From: Solemya velum gill symbiont | GTDB taxonomy: Bacteria; Pseudomonadota; Gammaproteobacteria; Chromatiales; Chromatiaceae | DNA length: 64,000 nucleotides | Direction: 5' to 3' | Assembly: GCF_000787395.1 (NCBI RefSeq) | Contig: NZ_JRAA01000001.1 | Span: 1,072,469-1,136,468, forward strand | In this document: positions 31,621-41,490 of the stretch, in pieces | Numbering within the stretch: the first letter of the stretch is position 1 | Layout of the letters: each line of letters opens with the position of its first letter | The notes under the pieces: model-generated | The model's input: only the letters and a program-made list of their open reading frames with translations | What the model was told of the DNA's origin: nothing | The model's database searches: none | Made by a program: the position numbers and the translations under genes

Positions 31621-31815
31621 TTTTTGTGATCATCAATCTGAGCCAATGGCTTAACAATTATTGTCTTGAAAAGTATTGCTGGCAAGAGTTCGTAAAACCC
31701 TGCACCATAGAACTGACATATAGTTGTTAAGGCAGTTCAGCTATAGACAATATTCCAGATCCTGTTTTTTTCCTGGCTGAGACGAACAGACAGATACAAG
31801 GATCCTGAGGGGACA

Positions 31816-34800
31816 ATGGCACAACTCCAGCTCGCTGATATTCTTACATTCCCCGTTGTCACTGTGACGCCGGACCGACCTGTGCATGATGCCTTGTCTC
31901 TGATGCGTGAACGTATGATCAGCTCCCTTGTGGTTGTTGACGGAGATCGGCCTGTCGGTATCTTTACCGAGCGAGACGCCGTACTGCTGACCTATCGTCA
32001 TCTGAATGCCGAAAACATCCTTGTTGGCGAGGTGATGAGCAAGCCTCCCCTCACTGCTCTGCCAGGCGTTGATTACCATCAAGGCTATGGCCTGATCACC
32101 GCACAGCAGGTCCGTCATCTCATCATCGTGAATCAACAGGGTGAGCTGGCAGGCATTGTCAGCGAAGGTGATTTTCTGAAACATCTGAGCACCGATTTCC
32201 TGGTGCGTTTCAAGGAAGTCGGTGCGGTGATGGTTGAGAACGTTGTTACCTTCCCCGGAGATGCCACGGTGGATGATGCGGTCTGTTTGATGAGGCGTGA
32301 AAACATCTCTTGCATCGTGGTCGAAGAGCAGGCGCAGCCACTGGGTATCTTCACGGAGCGGGACCTGGTGCGGCTTGCAGCAATACCTGGGCAGACGTTT
32401 GACATTCCGCTGGTTGAGGTCATGACCCGTCCGGTCTGCAGGGTAACTGTCGATACTGCTTTAAATGATGCCATACAGGAGATGGATACAAGGTGTATCC
32501 GGCGTCTGGTCGTGGTTGATGCCAAGGGATGTATCGTGGGACTGGTGACGCGCCACGATATCGTCAAGCAGCTCTACAACCGCCACGTAGAACACTTGCA
32601 GGAGACCCTGGATCTGCGCGAGAGTGAGCTCACAGAGGTGCGAGCCGAACTCAAGGTGGAGCGTGAACTGAGACGCACCGAGGAGCGCCTGGCAGAGTCC
32701 CAGCGGTTAACCCGTATTGGCAGTTGGGAACTGAAGTATGAAACGGGCGAACTCTGGTGGTCAGATGAGACTTTCAATATCTTCGAGGTCGATCCCCGGC
32801 AGTTCGAATCCACGTACGAGGCCTTTCTCAACGAGTTGCATCCTGATGATCGACACCTGGTTAACCAGGCGTACACAGAATCAGTAGCTAACCATACCCC
32901 ATACGATATCGTTCATCCTCTGCATTTCAAGGATGGCAGGGTCAAATATGTCAACGAGCGCTGCGAGACCTTCTATGACGATGCGGGCAAGCCTCTGCGC
33001 TCCGTCGGAACCGTACAGGACATCACCGAGCGCGAGCAGGCGCAACAACTGTTGAGCGAAAGTCAGGCACGTTACCAGAGCTACTTTATCCACGCGAATA
33101 ACGCGATTCTCATTTTCGATCCGGAAGGTGACCTTATTCTGGACGCCAACCCCAAGGCCTGCGAGCTGCTGGAATACGGACATGATGAGTTACTGCACAC
33201 TTCTGTATCCAGCTTTCATCCCGATGAAATGGAGGCTTTGGAGGTGTTTGTAAAAGCCGTTTTCAGTGAAGGGAATGCGGTCACCGAGGAGCTGACTTGC
33301 CTGACCAAAAGCCGTCAACGAATTTCAGCCATTATTACTGGAGCTGTTATACCTTATGAGGGGAACACGGCGGTGTTGGCTGTGGTGCAGGACGTTAGTG
33401 ATCGTGTCCGGCTTGAGGAGAGTCTTGCTCACTCAGAGTTGATGTATCGCCAACTCTTCGAGCGTACCGGCACCGGTATGACAGTGGTCGAGGCCGATGG
33501 CACCTTCTCCCTGGTCAACCAGGATTTCGCCAAACTGGCCGATAGTGTTGTAGAAGATATCATCGGTCGTTCCTATCTCGATTTTGTGGATGAGCAGGAT
33601 CGAGCCCGTATAAAGTCGTACCACGACAGCCGTTTGCTGGGTGAGGAAGCGCCACTTTCATATGAATTCAGGTTTTCCACGGCGGCAGGCCGGACTGGAT
33701 GGACGCTGCTGAATATTGCATTCATCTCGGAAACCGGGCAAACGCTGGCATCTGTCATAGATGTCACCGAAACCAAGCAGGCGCATGAACGTCTGCGCCT
33801 GGCAGCCAGTGTCTTCGATAACACGGCCGAGGGAATCGTTGTGACGGATACCGATGGCAATATTATTGAGGTCAACAAGGCCTTCACGGAAATCATGGGC
33901 TATTCGCGTGAGGAAATTCTCGGTCGAAATCCGCGCATATGGCAGTCCGGGCGTCATGACATAAATTTCTACCGAAATATTTGGAAAGCACTAATCGCTA
34001 CCGGGAGTTGGCGAGGTGAAATCTGGAACAGGCGCAAGGATGGTGATGTTTATCCCGGGTGGCAGAATATCAACGGTGTTTTTGACGAGGACGGGAAGCT
34101 GACCCAGTATGTGTCGGTGGTCTCCGATATCAGCCAGATCAAACAGTCACAGGAAAAACTTGACCACCTGGCACACCACGATGCACTCACCGGCCTGCCC
34201 AATCGCCTGCTGTTGAGCGAACGCCTGAAACAGGCTATTCGGCATGCTGATCGTACAGGAACTGACCTGGCGTTATTCTTTCTCGATCTGGACCATTTCA
34301 AACATATCAATGATAGCCTGGGGCATCCACTAGGGGATCAGTTATTGCAGGATGTGGCGGAGAAATTGACTCAGTCGCTACGCCGGGAAGATACCGTGGC
34401 CCGTGTCGGCGGTGATGAATTCGTGCTATTGCTGGGAAGTGTGAGCAGGCCTGAAGACATTGCCAACATGGCAGAAAAACTCTTGAAGGCTTTCAGGGCC
34501 CCCGTTTTGCTGAACGGCCATGAACTCAGTATCGGAGCGAGCCTGGGTATCTCCCTGTACCCTCAGGATGGCAAGAGTGCGGATGAATTGTTACACAATG
34601 CCGATGCTGCGATGTACCGTGCCAAGGAAGAGGGGCGTAACAACTACCAGTTTTATACTGAAGCATTGACCCACAAAGCGTTCGAACGCGTTCTGATGGA
34701 AAACAACTTGCGCCAGGCGTTGGAAAAAGAGGAGTTTATTCTTCACTATCAACCCCAGCTCGACCTGCATACTGGCAAGATCGTGGGCGCAGAGGCACTG

Positions 34801-35460
34801 ATTCGCTGGCAACAACCGCAGCTTGGCCTGATTTCTCCTTCAAGATTTATTCCCATTGCCGAGGATTCCGGTCTCATCATGCCCATCGGTGAATGGGTGC
34901 TGCAAGAGGCGTGTTCTCAGGCCAAAAAGTGGTTAGACAAGGGTATCGACATAGGCCGGATAGCAGTCAACGTGGCCGGGCCACAACTCCAGCGCGGCAG
35001 GCTCGTTGAAGTGGTACAAGATGTACTTGCCAAATGTGGTCTGCCGGCCTCACGATTGGAGATCGAGGTGACAGAAAGCCTGCTTATGCAGAAAACTGAA
35101 TCTGCGATTAAACAATTGGATGAGTTGCGTCAGCTCGGTATCGTGTTGGCGATTGATGATTTTGGTACTGGCTACTCCTCGCTCAGTTATTTGAAGCAAC
35201 TGCCCATTCACAAGCTCAAGATCGATCGATCCTTTGTGCACGACATCCCGGGTGACCCTGATGACATGGCGATTGCTGATGCAGTTATCGCCTTGGGAAA
35301 AAGTCTTGGCTTAACAGTTATTGCCGAGGGTGTAGAGACACTGGAGCAGGCTGAATTTTTGCGCGGTGCAGGATGCCAGGAAGTGCAGGGCTATTTATAC
35401 AGCCAGCCAGTCACGGCGGAACAGTTTGAGCAGCTGATTTCCTTACATGAACTAAAATAG
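31816..35460 (+). CDS. CBS-PAS-GGDEF-EAL cyclic-di-GMP enzyme
   Basis: A 1214-residue signalling protein without transmembrane helices. Two CBS pairs (about 1-120 and 130-255) are followed by a coiled coil (255-300), about four PAS domains (300-790), a GGDEF domain with an intact GGDEF (near 864) and an EAL domain with intact EAL (near 992) and DDFGTGYSS. Both catalytic motifs are complete, so it could make and break cyclic-di-GMP. CBS domains commonly bind adenine nucleotides; PAS domains may sense redox or ligands. The combination is unusually large. Confidence 0.93.
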   Translation: MAQLQLADILTFPVVTVTPDRPVHDALSLMRERMISSLVVVDGDRPVGIFTERDAVLLTYRHLNAENILVGEVMSKPPLTALPGVDYHQGYGLITAQQVRHLIIVNQQGELAGIVSEGDFLKHLSTDFLVRFKEVGAVMVENVVTFPGDATVDDAVCLMRRENISCIVVEEQAQPLGIFTERDLVRLAAIPGQTFDIPLVEVMTRPVCRVTVDTALNDAIQEMDTRCIRRLVVVDAKGCIVGLVTRHDIVKQLYNRHVEHLQETLDLRESELTEVRAELKVERELRRTEERLAESQRLTRIGSWELKYETGELWWSDETFNIFEVDPRQFESTYEAFLNELHPDDRHLVNQAYTESVANHTPYDIVHPLHFKDGRVKYVNERCETFYDDAGKPLRSVGTVQDITEREQAQQLLSESQARYQSYFIHANNAILIFDPEGDLILDANPKACELLEYGHDELLHTSVSSFHPDEMEALEVFVKAVFSEGNAVTEELTCLTKSRQRISAIITGAVIPYEGNTAVLAVVQDVSDRVRLEESLAHSELMYRQLFERTGTGMTVVEADGTFSLVNQDFAKLADSVVEDIIGRSYLDFVDEQDRARIKSYHDSRLLGEEAPLSYEFRFSTAAGRTGWTLLNIAFISETGQTLASVIDVTETKQAHERLRLAASVFDNTAEGIVVTDTDGNIIEVNKAFTEIMGYSREEILGRNPRIWQSGRHDINFYRNIWKALIATGSWRGEIWNRRKDGDVYPGWQNINGVFDEDGKLTQYVSVVSDISQIKQSQEKLDHLAHHDALTGLPNRLLLSERLKQAIRHADRTGTDLALFFLDLDHFKHINDSLGHPLGDQLLQDVAEKLTQSLRREDTVARVGGDEFVLLLGSVSRPEDIANMAEKLLKAFRAPVLLNGHELSIGASLGISLYPQDGKSADELLHNADAAMYRAKEEGRNNYQFYTEALTHKAFERVLMENNLRQALEKEEFILHYQPQLDLHTGKIVGAEALIRWQQPQLGLISPSRFIPIAEDSGLIMPIGEWVLQEACSQAKKWLDKGIDIGRIAVNVAGPQLQRGRLVEVVQDVLAKCGLPASRLEIEVTESLLMQKTESAIKQLDELRQLGIVLAIDDFGTGYSSLSYLKQLPIHKLKIDRSFVHDIPGDPDDMAIADAVIALGKSLGLTVIAEGVETLEQAEFLRGAGCQEVQGYLYSQPVTAEQFEQLISLHELK

Positions 35461-35471
35461 TGGCAATCTCC

Positions 35472-36203
35472 CTATAGCTTTTCTTCAAGCAACGGACGCA
35501 TGGCGTGCAGCATGTTTGCAAACAGGTGCTTGTTTTCACCCTCAAGCTGCGCCAGCAGCTGTTTCATCGACTCCCTCTGTGTTGGCATTGAAAAGCATGC
35601 CGGACAGGAGTCCGGGATGACAGGCAGTTTTGCACTATTGGCAAAATCAGCCATCTGGTTTTCACGCGCATAGGCGAGTGGACGGATGATGCGCACATCT
35701 CCCTCCCTGTTGGTGTAATTCGCCTTCATGGTACGCAGTTGACCGCCGTGAAATATTGACATCAGCAGGCTTTCTGCAAGGTCATCAAGGTGCTGTGCCA
35801 GCGCCAGCACGTTATAGCCTTCTTTGCGACAGGTCGAGTACATGATTCCGCGCTTCATACGTGAGCAGTAGGCGCAGAAAGAGTCGCCATCCATGTTCTG
35901 TTTTGCCTGCTCCATGATCGGCTGTTCAGCGTAGTGCCAGGGCACACCGATGCGGGTGTAATATTCAGTCAGTGAGTGTGGGTCAAAGCCTTCGACTTCC
36001 GGATCGACCGTCAGTACCCCAAGATCAAATTTAACCGGTGCATAGCTTTGCAGGTGGCCAAGGATGTGTAGCAGCGAGAGCGAATCCTTACCGCCGGAGA
36101 CACCCAGCAGGATTCTGTCGCCGTCGCGGATCATGTCATAATCGGCTATCGCACGGCCGACCTTGCGCAACAGGGATTTTGGAGGTTTGAGGTAACTTGT
36201 CAT
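35472..36203 (-). CDS. TtcA-like PP-loop tRNA thiolation enzyme
   Basis: A 243-residue cytosolic protein of the TtcA/TtuA group. The PP-loop LGVSGGKDSLSLL (33-45), a CAYC pair (110/113) and a CPAC pair (200/203) provide ATP binding and iron-sulfur ligands. TtcA makes 2-thiocytidine-32 in tRNA. E. coli TtcA is about 311 residues and has CSLC and a later C; this protein is shorter at the C-terminus and has an extra CxxC, so it may be a subfamily with a different target. Confidence 0.8.
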   Translation of the reverse strand: MTSYLKPPKSLLRKVGRAIADYDMIRDGDRILLGVSGGKDSLSLLHILGHLQSYAPVKFDLGVLTVDPEVEGFDPHSLTEYYTRIGVPWHYAEQPIMEQAKQNMDGDSFCAYCSRMKRGIMYSTCRKEGYNVLALAQHLDDLAESLLMSIFHGGQLRTMKANYTNREGDVRIIRPLAYARENQMADFANSAKLPVIPDSCPACFSMPTQRESMKQLLAQLEGENKHLFANMLHAMRPLLEEKL

Positions 36204-36329
36204 ATTGCTGTGCTATGGTATCTGTGATTGCCATAAAATGAAATCAGTGTCGCTTGGAACGGTAGTTTCAACCGCAAATAATCGCTGCTTTGTTCCAGAA
36301 AGTCATCATCAATAGGAGAGACAGGAAAA

Positions 36330-37259
36330 ATGGGTATGGAAATGGAGATGTTTACTGTTGTCACCGTCGTACTTGCCTTCGTTATCGTCATGCTTGGCGC
36401 GAAGCGAGTGCCGCAGGGATCTGAGTACACGGTTGAAAGGCTGGGGAAGTACACCCGCACGCTCAAGCCCGGTTTTCATGTCATTATTCCGATCATCGAT
36501 GGCATTGGTGCCAAGATGAACATGATGGAACAGGTACTGGATGTGCCGTCGCAGGAGGTAATCACGCGCGATAACGCAATGGTCACAGCTGACGGCGTGG
36601 TTTTTTTCCAGGTGATGGATGCTGCCAGTGCCGCCTACAAGGTTAACGATATGTACCGCGCCATCCTGCAGATGGCAATGACCAATATTAGAACGGTACT
36701 TGGCTCGATGGATCTTGACGAGTTGCTCTCCAATCGTGATGCGATCAACTCACGCCTACTGTCGGTTGTCGATGAGGCGGCCGGAACATGGGGCATCAAG
36801 ATTACGCGTATCGAGATCAAGGATATCAATCCACCGCAAGACCTGGTCGAGGCGATGGGTCGCCAGATGAAAGCCGAGCGTGAAAAACGTGCCAACATTC
36901 TCGATGCCGAGGGTTTTCGCCAGGCGGAAATTCTGCGTGCAGAAGGTGAAAAGCAGTCGCAGATACTGCATGCAGAGGGTGAGCGTGAAGCAGCCTTCCG
37001 TGAGGCCGAGGGTCGCGAGCGCCTGGCGCAGGCTGAAGCGAAGGCGACCGAGGTGGTCTCAGACGCGATCTCGAAAGGTGATGTCAATGCGATCAATTAC
37101 TTCATCGCCCAGAAATATACCGAGGCATTGCAGACCATAGGAACGGCCGAGAACCAGAAACTGATCATGATTCCACTCGAAGCCTCGAGCCTGATAGGTT
37201 CAATTGGCGGCATCGCCGAAGTGGCCAAAACTGCACTTGCTGAGAAAAAGGAAGCCTGA
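36330..37259 (+). CDS. qmcA: SPFH/band-7 membrane protein (QmcA/stomatin-like)
   Basis: A 309-residue protein with one N-terminal transmembrane helix (about 4-22), an SPFH domain starting at VPQGSEYTVERLGKYTRTLKPGFH, and a long coiled coil (about 185-250) rich in Ala, Glu and Arg. It belongs to the QmcA/stomatin family that assembles into membrane cages. It overlaps the NfeD gene by one base, the usual SPFH-NfeD pair. Confidence 0.93.
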   Translation: MGMEMEMFTVVTVVLAFVIVMLGAKRVPQGSEYTVERLGKYTRTLKPGFHVIIPIIDGIGAKMNMMEQVLDVPSQEVITRDNAMVTADGVVFFQVMDAASAAYKVNDMYRAILQMAMTNIRTVLGSMDLDELLSNRDAINSRLLSVVDEAAGTWGIKITRIEIKDINPPQDLVEAMGRQMKAEREKRANILDAEGFRQAEILRAEGEKQSQILHAEGEREAAFREAEGRERLAQAEAKATEVVSDAISKGDVNAINYFIAQKYTEALQTIGTAENQKLIMIPLEASSLIGSIGGIAEVAKTALAEKKEA

Positions 37260-37708
37260 TGATGGAAGGATTGTTCGATTCCATGAACTGGTGGCACTGG
37301 CTTATCGTTGCCGTGCTGTTTCTGATAATGGAGATATTCTCACCCGCAGCCTTCTTTATGTGGTTGGGCTTCGCGGCAGCAATCACAGCACTGGCTGCGC
37401 TCGCGATCGAAATGAGCTGGGAGATGGAGTTCTTGCTGTTCGCGGTGCTGAGTGTCGCTTCGATTCTTATCGGTCGTAGCTGGTTCAAGCGTCACCCGAT
37501 CGAGAGCGAGCAGCCTGCACTGAATGAGCGCGGTGTCGAGTTGGTCGGGAAAATGGCTGTTGTTGAGACCCCGATCGTCAACGGTACCGGGCGTATTCAC
37601 CTTGGTGAAACCACATGGAAAGTGACCGGGCCTGATGCGGCTACCGGTCAGAAGGTTCGTATCATTGGATCACAAGGCTCGACACTAAAGGTCGAATTGA
37701 TCGACTGA
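37259..37708 (+). CDS. NfeD-like membrane protein
   Basis: A 149-residue protein with two to three N-terminal membrane helices (about 10-75) and a C-terminal OB-fold domain (about 85-149, VGKMAVVETPIVNGTGRI). This is the short NfeD type that partners the stomatin-like SPFH protein encoded immediately upstream. Confidence 0.9.
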   Translation: MMEGLFDSMNWWHWLIVAVLFLIMEIFSPAAFFMWLGFAAAITALAALAIEMSWEMEFLLFAVLSVASILIGRSWFKRHPIESEQPALNERGVELVGKMAVVETPIVNGTGRIHLGETTWKVTGPDAATGQKVRIIGSQGSTLKVELID

Positions 37709-37723
37709 ACAGGAAGATAGAAT

Positions 37724-39502
37724 ATGACACATGACCAGTGGCTGATCAGCGCTGTTCTGCTCCTGTTGTTCATCATGTTTGCCTGGGGGCGCTGGAGGCA
37801 TGACCTGGTTGCCATGTCCGCACTGGTCTTTTCAACGCTTCTTGGGCTGGTACCTGTTGAGCAGGCATTCTCCGGATTTGGTCACCCGGCGGTGATAACA
37901 GTTGCTGCCGTGCTGATCATCAGTCATGCACTCAAGCGTGCCGGTGTTGTAGACCTGATTACCGGCGGTCTTGCTCCGCTGACAAAACATCCGATGTTGC
38001 ATATTGCATCCCTGACTCTGGTGGTGACGGTGGCATCGGCATTCATGAATAATGTTGGTGCGCTGGCACTGATGCTGCCTGTTGCAATTGCAACAGCGAA
38101 ACAGCAAGGACGTTCACCGGCAATGCTCCTGATGCCGTTAGCCTTCGGCAGCATCCTCGGTGGTATGACAACCCTGATCGGTACGCCGCCGAATATTATT
38201 ATCGCTACAATGCGTTCCGACCTGACTGGCGAGGCGGCTTTCAAACTGTTCGACTTTGCGTGGGTAGGATTGCCCGTGGCAGTTGCCGGCTTTCTTTTTG
38301 TCATCATTATCGGCTGGCGACTGTTGCCCAGGGAGAGACTCGAAAAAAATATTCCCGATCAGCTGTTTGATGTGGGTGATTACCTGACTGAACTCGAGAT
38401 ACTTCCCGAGTCGCCGCTGATAGGGCGTTACCTGCGGCCGGTCATGCTCGAAGAGGGATGGGATATCCAGTTGGTCGGTCTGCTAGGTAAGGCGCAGGGC
38501 GTGCAACCTATGCCACCGGGTTTTCGTTTTCAGGAAGGAGATGTCCTGATTGCTTCAGGAAAAGCGGAGGATCTGCAGCCGGTACTGGATAGTTACGGAC
38601 TGCAGCTGAGGGCAGCATCGGCAAGTGATGTTGAACATATTGATCCCCAGGAACTCGAATTTTTCGAGGGTATCGTATCGGCCCAGTCAAAACTGGTGAA
38701 TCGTAATGTCAGGTTTCTGCGCAGGGAGAGTGGTGACAATCTTTCGCTGGTCGGGCTTTCTCGACATGGTGAAAACTTGCGCAAGCGCCTGCGTCACATC
38801 CGCTTCAGGATAGGTGACGTTCTGTTGCTGCAGGGGCGGCGTGACGAAATGGATGAGCAGTTGCAGCGCCTCTCTCTGTTGCCGCTTGCGCCAAGGGATA
38901 TCTCACTGGGGCAACGCAGAAATGCCAGCTTGTCGCTAATAATTTTTATTGTCGCTATCTGTCTTGGTCTGTTCGAGCTGATGCCGCTGTACCTCGCCTT
39001 TCTGCTCGCTATATTCGGCTATATTGTGATTGGCATGCTACCGGTGCATCAACTCTATGATGAAGTCGACTGGCCAGTGATTGTCCTGCTGGGTGCCATG
39101 ATTCCTGTCGGCAAGTCACTTGAAACCACCGGTATGACAGAACTGGTTGCAAGCAACCTGACTGGTTGGTCTGAAGGAATGGCGCTTTACTGGATAATTG
39201 CGCTGGTACTGGTGGTGACAATGTTCATGTCCGATATCATCAATAATGCGGCTACGGCACTGGTAATGGCACCAATTGCGGTCGGTATCAGCCAGCAACT
39301 GGGTGTTTCTGCCGACGGCTTTTTGATGGCAGTGGCGGTGGGCGCATCCTGCGCTTTTTTGACCCCGATCGGGCATCAGTCAAATACCCTTGTCATGGGC
39401 CCTGGCGGTTACAAGTTCAGCGATTACTGGCGTATGGGTTTGCCGCTCGAGGTGATAATCGTAGCCGTGGCGGTGCCGTTGATTATGATGGTGTGGTTTT
39501 AA
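37724..39502 (+). CDS. SLC13 family transporter with central TrkA-C domains
   Basis: A 592-residue inner-membrane transporter of the DASS/SLC13 family. Two membrane halves flank a cytosolic region (about 210-400) with two TrkA-C (RCK_C) domains. The family motifs NNVGALALMLPVAIA and INNAATALVMAPIA hold the Na+-binding SNT-like sites. Bacterial relatives with this layout are often annotated as sulfate or citrate transporters; the substrate cannot be read from the sequence. It follows nfeD by 15 bases. Confidence 0.9.
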   Translation: MTHDQWLISAVLLLLFIMFAWGRWRHDLVAMSALVFSTLLGLVPVEQAFSGFGHPAVITVAAVLIISHALKRAGVVDLITGGLAPLTKHPMLHIASLTLVVTVASAFMNNVGALALMLPVAIATAKQQGRSPAMLLMPLAFGSILGGMTTLIGTPPNIIIATMRSDLTGEAAFKLFDFAWVGLPVAVAGFLFVIIIGWRLLPRERLEKNIPDQLFDVGDYLTELEILPESPLIGRYLRPVMLEEGWDIQLVGLLGKAQGVQPMPPGFRFQEGDVLIASGKAEDLQPVLDSYGLQLRAASASDVEHIDPQELEFFEGIVSAQSKLVNRNVRFLRRESGDNLSLVGLSRHGENLRKRLRHIRFRIGDVLLLQGRRDEMDEQLQRLSLLPLAPRDISLGQRRNASLSLIIFIVAICLGLFELMPLYLAFLLAIFGYIVIGMLPVHQLYDEVDWPVIVLLGAMIPVGKSLETTGMTELVASNLTGWSEGMALYWIIALVLVVTMFMSDIINNAATALVMAPIAVGISQQLGVSADGFLMAVAVGASCAFLTPIGHQSNTLVMGPGGYKFSDYWRMGLPLEVIIVAVAVPLIMMVWF

Positions 39503-39547
39503 TAAAAAAGTATAAAGCCTGACTTATTACAAAAAAGGAGAATGAGG

Positions 39548-40321
39548 ATGAAGCGACTGATTACAGTGATGACGCTTTTGTTGGCAATGCCGGTTCAGGC
39601 AGAAGTTCAAACAAAGACGGTGGAATACGAACATGATGGGGAAAAACTGACCGGTCACCTCTACTGGGATGATGCAAAGAAGGGCAATGGTCCTGGCGTC
39701 ATGGTGATACACGCCTGGTGGGGTCTGAACGATTATGCAAAAACAAGAGCACGTATGCTGGCAGAGGCGGGATATGTTGCTTTTGCGGCTGATATGTACG
39801 GTACCGGAAAAGTTACTGATAAACCAGCCCAGGCGAAAGAGTGGATGTTGGAAGTGACTGCAGATGTCGATGGATGGCAGGAGCGTGCAGCGCTTGGACT
39901 TGAGCAGCTCAAGAAGAGTGGCCTGGTTGATCCGCAGCGAATGGCTGCCATCGGCTATTGCTTTGGCGGTGGTACGATCTTACAAATGGCCTATTCAGGC
40001 ACGGAAGCGAAAGCTGTAGTCGGTTATCATGCCTCGCTTCCTGCGGCACCGGAATCGGTCAAGGGTAAGATTGGTACGAAAGTCATGATGTTTCATGGCC
40101 ACGGTGATAAGTTCGTCGCCCCCGAGGTTGTCAGCAATTTTCAGAACAAGCTGGAAGAGGCAGATGCGGACTGGGAAATGGTGATCTTTGGTGGTGACGT
40201 CAGGCACTCATTTACCAATCCGGATGCTGCTAAATATGGTATTGAGAACCTGAAGTATGATGCAGATGCGGATGCCGCATCCTGGCAGCGTACCCTTGAA
40301 TTATTTAAACAGACTTTATAA
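39548..40321 (+). CDS. Exported dienelactone hydrolase family protein
   Basis: A 257-residue alpha/beta hydrolase with a signal peptide MKRLITVMTLLLAMPVQAE. The nucleophile Cys lies in GYCFGGGTIL; Asp in FHGHGDKFV and His in VRHSFTNP complete the Cys-Asp-His triad of the dienelactone hydrolase family. Start choice: GGAG at 39537-39540 is seven bases before ATG 39548; ATG 39542 is too close. Periplasmic location is predicted; substrate unknown. Confidence 0.88.
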   Translation: MKRLITVMTLLLAMPVQAEVQTKTVEYEHDGEKLTGHLYWDDAKKGNGPGVMVIHAWWGLNDYAKTRARMLAEAGYVAFAADMYGTGKVTDKPAQAKEWMLEVTADVDGWQERAALGLEQLKKSGLVDPQRMAAIGYCFGGGTILQMAYSGTEAKAVVGYHASLPAAPESVKGKIGTKVMMFHGHGDKFVAPEVVSNFQNKLEEADADWEMVIFGGDVRHSFTNPDAAKYGIENLKYDADADAASWQRTLELFKQTL

Positions 40322-40341
40322 ACCGGTAGGAGAAAAAACTA

Positions 40342-40812
40342 ATGTCAGAGCAGGCGCGTTTCACGCTGACGCTTGAACACCTTGAGGATTACGAGTTCAA
40401 GGTGAAGTTCGATAAAAAAGCACTCGACGACATGATTGTCGATGAGCCACCTCCTTTGGGCATGCTGGCCGGTCCCAATCCCTCACGCCTGCTGGCTGTC
40501 TCGGCAGCCAACTGTTTGAGCGCGAGCCTCCTTCATTGTATTAATCGCGGTGAACCATTGCCCGGCAGTGTGACTACCGAGGTGACGGCAACGATAGTAC
40601 GCAATGAAAAGAAGCGTCTTCGCATTGGTGGCATGAGTATCAAGCTGAAAATGTCGGAGGATCTCTCCAATGCAGCAAAGGCGAAGCGTTGCCTCGCACT
40701 GTTCGAGGATTTCTGCGTGGTCACAGACTCGATTCGGCAGGGTATCCCGATCACGGTCGAAGTTGAGAACAGTGAAGGTGAGGTGGTCTACCAGAATGAA
40801 GATGAAGCCTGA
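40342..40812 (+). CDS. OsmC-family protein
   Basis: A 156-residue cytosolic protein with the OsmC/Ohr fold. The two redox cysteines are Cys58 (AANCLSASLL) and Cys125 (EDFCVVTDSI), at the family positions, so thiol peroxidase activity is plausible. It has the more divergent YhfA-like type of sequence. The stop overlaps the hsp33-like start region. Confidence 0.85.
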   Translation: MSEQARFTLTLEHLEDYEFKVKFDKKALDDMIVDEPPPLGMLAGPNPSRLLAVSAANCLSASLLHCINRGEPLPGSVTTEVTATIVRNEKKRLRIGGMSIKLKMSEDLSNAAKAKRCLALFEDFCVVTDSIRQGIPITVEVENSEGEVVYQNEDEA

Positions 40813-41458
40813 AGCAGATCTGCAGCAACGTTTCCTGTTTGACACTATGGGTGTCAGGGGTGAGTTGGTACGGCTTGATAGCAGTTTCAAGGCACTGCTT
40901 GAGAACCATGATTATCCGCGGGAAATCAAGGCGCAGCTGGGTGAGGCACTGTCAGCAGCTGCGCTGCTTGCATCTACCATCAAGCTTGACGGCGCCTTGA
41001 TCATGCAGGTTGAAGGTGATGGCCCGATGCGAACACTGATTGCCCAGGCAAACAGTGATAATACTGTCCGCGGTTTGGCACATTATGATGACAGCTTTGA
41101 AACCGCTGCCGGTTTTTCTGAGCTTGTCGGCCAGGGACGCATGGTGATCACTATTGATGCACAGGGTAGTGAGCGTTACCAGGGCATAGTTGAACTTAAA
41201 GGCGATTCAATTGCAGAGACATTGAAAACCTATTTCACTCAATCAGAGCAGTTGCCAACACAGCTATGGTTGACGAGTATCGATGGTATGGCTGCAGGTC
41301 TGTTGCTGAATATGGGCAAGGAGGAGGTGGAAAGCCTGCTCGAAGAGATGGATGTTGTTGAGACACACTGTGATTTCTGTATGGCAAAATACAATTTTGA
41401 TGCAGTTGATGTTGCTGCGCTTTTCAGTGATGCCATGCCTGCGGAGAAGGGCCAGTAA
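40802..41458 (+). CDS. hslO: Hsp33-like redox chaperone with a large internal deletion
   Basis: A 218-residue protein (usual length about 290). The N-terminal substrate-binding domain is intact up to GMAAGLLLN (170) and then continues directly as MGKEEVESLLEEMDVVE. The last CxxC pair, Cys190/Cys193 (HCDFCMAKY), and the FDAVDV end are present. The region normally between, about 65-70 residues with the redox linker and first CxC pair, is absent. Family knowledge: both pairs coordinate Zn, and the linker is needed for oxidative activation, so this protein cannot form the four-Cys switch. Whether it works otherwise is open. ATG 40796 is an alternative start. Confidence 0.85.
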   Translation: MKPEADLQQRFLFDTMGVRGELVRLDSSFKALLENHDYPREIKAQLGEALSAAALLASTIKLDGALIMQVEGDGPMRTLIAQANSDNTVRGLAHYDDSFETAAGFSELVGQGRMVITIDAQGSERYQGIVELKGDSIAETLKTYFTQSEQLPTQLWLTSIDGMAAGLLLNMGKEEVESLLEEMDVVETHCDFCMAKYNFDAVDVAALFSDAMPAEKGQ

Positions 41459-41490
41459 CAAATCGGGTTTGTGTGTGGCATTCCATAAAC

